From JBEKDJ01 sp050014415 (GTDB lineage Bacteria; Desulfobacterota; BSN033; UBA1163): 6,659 bases of DNA. The position numbers and the translations under genes were made by a program. This document shows, one piece after another, positions 4,862 through 6,659 of this stretch. The notes under the pieces are model-generated. The model searched no databases, had not been told where the DNA came from, and saw only the letters and a program-made list of their open reading frames with translations. The stretch lies in the NCBI GenBank assembly GCA_050014415.1, contig JBEKDJ010000392.1:1-6659 (forward strand), given 5' to 3'. Every line of letters starts with the position of its first letter. The stretch's first letter is position 1.

Positions 4862-5725
4862 ATGCAAGATAAAGAGAACATTGATAAGGAGGCAAGATCT
4901 GGGGTAGCCCATGAAACCGCAAGTTCAGATGCCCTTAAACTGCAGGAACGTTTCTTGATCCGTGTCCCTGCCAGGCACAATCCCCGTTTGCAGAAGATTA
5001 TTGACCGGGTTAATGCCGACGATGAACTTTACACGCTGTGGCAAGTCGTTAATCTGAACGCTATGAAGAGGCTTGGAACGAGCGATCACGGTCCGGTCCA
5101 TGTGCAAATCGTCACGAACATCGCCTTGAAACTCGTGCGGCTACTCGCGGACCGAAGCGTACAGCCCAACAGCGTCCTCGATTACAATCTCACTATTGAA
5201 GACGCCGAAGTGATCGTCGTCTTGGCAGCGCTACTCCACGACGTGGGCATGTCAATCCACCGTGCCGGCCATGAGCTGTATAGCCTTTTCCTAGCGGAGC
5301 CCAAAATCAAGGAGCTTCTGGAGGGTATCTATGACGTTCCAATGCGAACCATTCTTACTTCAGAAATCCTTCAGGCCATCATCTCCCATCGAGCGGACAG
5401 CCAACCGATGACCCTGGAAGCCGGAATTGTTCGTGTTGCAGATGCCCTTGACATGGAAGAGGGCCGAACGCGAATCCCCTTCCAGGAGGGGAAAATCAAC
5501 ATCCATTCTGTTTCGGCAGCCTCCATTGAGCGGATCAGCATTGAACCCGGAGAAGTCAAACCCATTCGGATCGTAGTAGGCATGAGCAATTCTGCAGGGA
5601 TTTTCCAACTGGACGAATTGTTCAAAAACAAGCTTGAAGGTTCGGGCCTGGAAGCATACGTCGAGGTTGACGCGTCGATCAAGGGCGAAGCGGAGAAGAA
5701 GTTGATCCATACCTTTCGGATTTGA
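4862..5725 (+). CDS. HD-domain metal-dependent phosphohydrolase, substrate unknown
   Basis: This is a 287-residue cytoplasmic protein of the HD superfamily, whose members use a His-Asp metal site to cleave phosphoester bonds in nucleotides or related compounds. The metal-site pattern is complete: His76 in SDHGPVHV, the His126-Asp127 doublet in LLHDVGM, further histidines 133 and 137, His176 in ISHRADS, and Asp194 in RVADALDME. The first 35 residues are polar and probably flexible. The HD domain spans about 70-200. The remaining 85 residues (GKINIHSVSA, PIRIVVGMSN, EAYVEVDASIKGEAEKK) look like a beta-rich alpha/beta extension. There is no signal peptide, membrane segment, or GGDEF, EAL or HD-GYP signature. 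The ATG has AGGAGG six bases upstream (4850-4855). It is divergent from the outer-membrane gene and 125 bases before uppP. The coding stretch appears more G+C-rich than its upstream region. The general fold is sure; the physiological substrate cannot be told. Confidence 0.88.
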   Translation: MQDKENIDKEARSGVAHETASSDALKLQERFLIRVPARHNPRLQKIIDRVNADDELYTLWQVVNLNAMKRLGTSDHGPVHVQIVTNIALKLVRLLADRSVQPNSVLDYNLTIEDAEVIVVLAALLHDVGMSIHRAGHELYSLFLAEPKIKELLEGIYDVPMRTILTSEILQAIISHRADSQPMTLEAGIVRVADALDMEEGRTRIPFQEGKINIHSVSAASIERISIEPGEVKPIRIVVGMSNSAGIFQLDELFKNKLEGSGLEAYVEVDASIKGEAEKKLIHTFRI

Positions 5726-5850
5726 ACGGATTCCTTTAACGTATGTCTCCGAAACTGCTATGACACGCTTTGGAATTTGGGCACATTTCTAACAGTAATC
5801 ATTACCCCTGTGAGCTATCTCATGGATAATGGCAAATTGGGAAGCAGAAT
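5726..5850. other. Spacer between the HD gene and uppP
   Basis: This is 125 bp with no gene, no strong hairpin and no T-run. TTTGGGCACATTTCTAAC at about 5776-5793 loosely resembles a sigma-54 type element but lacks the conserved GC of its -12 part. Only the uppP ribosome site (5839-5844) can be supported. Confidence 0.4.
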
Positions 5851-6639
5851 TTGACTATATTACAGGCAGCAATACTCGGGTTGGCTCAAGGTCTGGGAGA
5901 GTTTTTGCCCATATCAAGTTCAGCACACTTAGTTTTGATTCCCTGGCTTTTCAGTTGGGCAGATCCGGGACTTACTTTCGACGTTGCCCTACATATTGGC
6001 ACGCTTGTTGCGGTGGTTATCTATTTCTGGAAAGACTGGTGGCGACTGATTGTAAAAGGCTTGACAGACGCCCGAAGCGGAGAAGGTCGATTGTTTTGGT
6101 ATTTGGTTGCGGCCAGTGTGCCAGGGGCAATTGGAGGATTCTTGCTGGAAAAAGAAGCTGAAACGATATTCAGATCCCCACTCTTAATTGCCATGATGTT
6201 AATCGGGATGGGTATTTTTCTATATTGGGCCGATCGCAGAAGTGCCAAAAATATTGAAATGAACAATATCGGTTTTGGAACAAGTCTATTGATTGGGATA
6301 TCCCAAACACTGGCGATTATTCCAGGAGTTTCCCGCTCAGGCATTACGATGACCACAGGATTGCTGATGGGGGTAACCAGAGAAGGGGCAGCGAGGTTTT
6401 CATTCTTATTGTCAACTCCTATTATCTTTGGGGCAGCCATGGTAAAACTGCCTCACGTTATTTCGCATTCGTCCGTGATCACCGCAAACTTCGCGATGGG
6501 GATGCTGGTTTCTTGTATCGTCGGCATAGGCAGTATTGGATTCTTGCTGCGATACGTTCAGACCAAGGATTTCTTGCCATTCGCCTGGTATAGATTTATA
6601 TTGGGTGCTCTGGTTATCGTGGTTACCATAGTACGTTAG
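5851..6639 (+). CDS. uppP: Undecaprenyl-diphosphate phosphatase UppP (BacA)
   Basis: This is the integral-membrane enzyme that dephosphorylates undecaprenyl diphosphate to undecaprenyl phosphate, recycling the lipid carrier for peptidoglycan and other envelope polymers; extra copies give bacitracin resistance. The 262-residue length is normal. Motif 1, QGLGEFLPISSSAHL (13-27), carries Glu17 and His26, spaced as Glu21 and His30 in the E. coli enzyme. Motif 2, PGVSRSG (158-164), carries Arg162, matching E. coli Arg174. Hydrophobic segments run the length of the protein. The start is TTG at 5851, with GGGAAG at 5839-5844 six bases away; the protein then begins MTILQAAILGLAQG as is usual in the family. 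An ATG at 5829 is out of frame and is not the start. The stop TAG is at 6637-6639, near the window end. No clear terminator separates it from the HD gene, so cotranscription is possible. Confidence 0.97.
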   Translation: MTILQAAILGLAQGLGEFLPISSSAHLVLIPWLFSWADPGLTFDVALHIGTLVAVVIYFWKDWWRLIVKGLTDARSGEGRLFWYLVAASVPGAIGGFLLEKEAETIFRSPLLIAMMLIGMGIFLYWADRRSAKNIEMNNIGFGTSLLIGISQTLAIIPGVSRSGITMTTGLLMGVTREGAARFSFLLSTPIIFGAAMVKLPHVISHSSVITANFAMGMLVSCIVGIGSIGFLLRYVQTKDFLPFAWYRFILGALVIVVTIVR

Positions 6640-6659
6640 GCAAAGCGAAGATGTCATCG

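Noticed and set aside
4792..4914. Short plus-strand ORFs of 24-26 codons ending inside the HD gene start
   Set aside because: They have no Shine-Dalgarno site, and the AGGAGG there is placed for the HD gene ATG at 4862.
5829..6161. 110-codon plus-strand ORF beginning with ATG at 5829
   Set aside because: It is a different frame over the start of uppP, which shows all catalytic motifs.

Overview
The window looks like chromosomal sequence from a Gram-negative bacterium. It carries an outer-membrane beta-barrel protein with a Sec signal peptide, and a MetA-type transporter family that is typical of Gram-negatives. Gene style (strong GGAGG ribosome sites, frequent GTG and TTG starts, a PDGLE-type nickel/cobalt module) would fit Desulfobacterota or Nitrospirota-like lineages, but that placement is inference.

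Layout: (1) 3-200, plus strand: the C-terminal end of a PhoR/ResE-like sensor histidine kinase, cut by the window edge. (2) 202-3092, minus strand: an ECF-type nickel/cobalt uptake operon in transcription order cbiM, a PDGLE (NikN/CbiN-like) subunit, cbiQ, cbiO, and then a short broken reading frame that ends two bases from the kinase stop. The PDGLE gene carries a one-base frameshift that can be placed inside its PDG-L/I-E-E motif. CbiO ends in a histidine-rich tail. The genes overlap or nearly touch, so they are probably translationally coupled. (3) 3093-3409: leader of the cbi operon, holding a possible 48-residue ORF with a perfect ribosome site and a short hairpin. (4) 3410-4285, minus strand: an outer-membrane protein of the MetA-like transporter family. 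(5) 4286-4861: a large gap between divergent genes with two diverged copies of a nested inverted repeat, then AT-rich sequence. (6) 4862-5725, plus strand: an HD-domain phosphohydrolase of unknown substrate. (7) 5851-6639, plus strand: uppP (bacA), undecaprenyl-diphosphate phosphatase.

How they fit together: CbiM binds the metal, CbiQ and the small PDGLE subunit are the membrane partners, and CbiO is the ATPase driving uptake across the inner membrane. The MetA-like barrel lies upstream on the same strand and could be the outer-membrane entry route, but no sequence signal proves this. The HD protein and UppP share a strand but are 125 bp apart, and no functional link is visible. I found no CRISPR array, tRNA, rRNA, insertion sequence or clear novel defence system. 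The least explained parts are the paired nested hairpins, the cbiM leader and the two frame-broken small genes.
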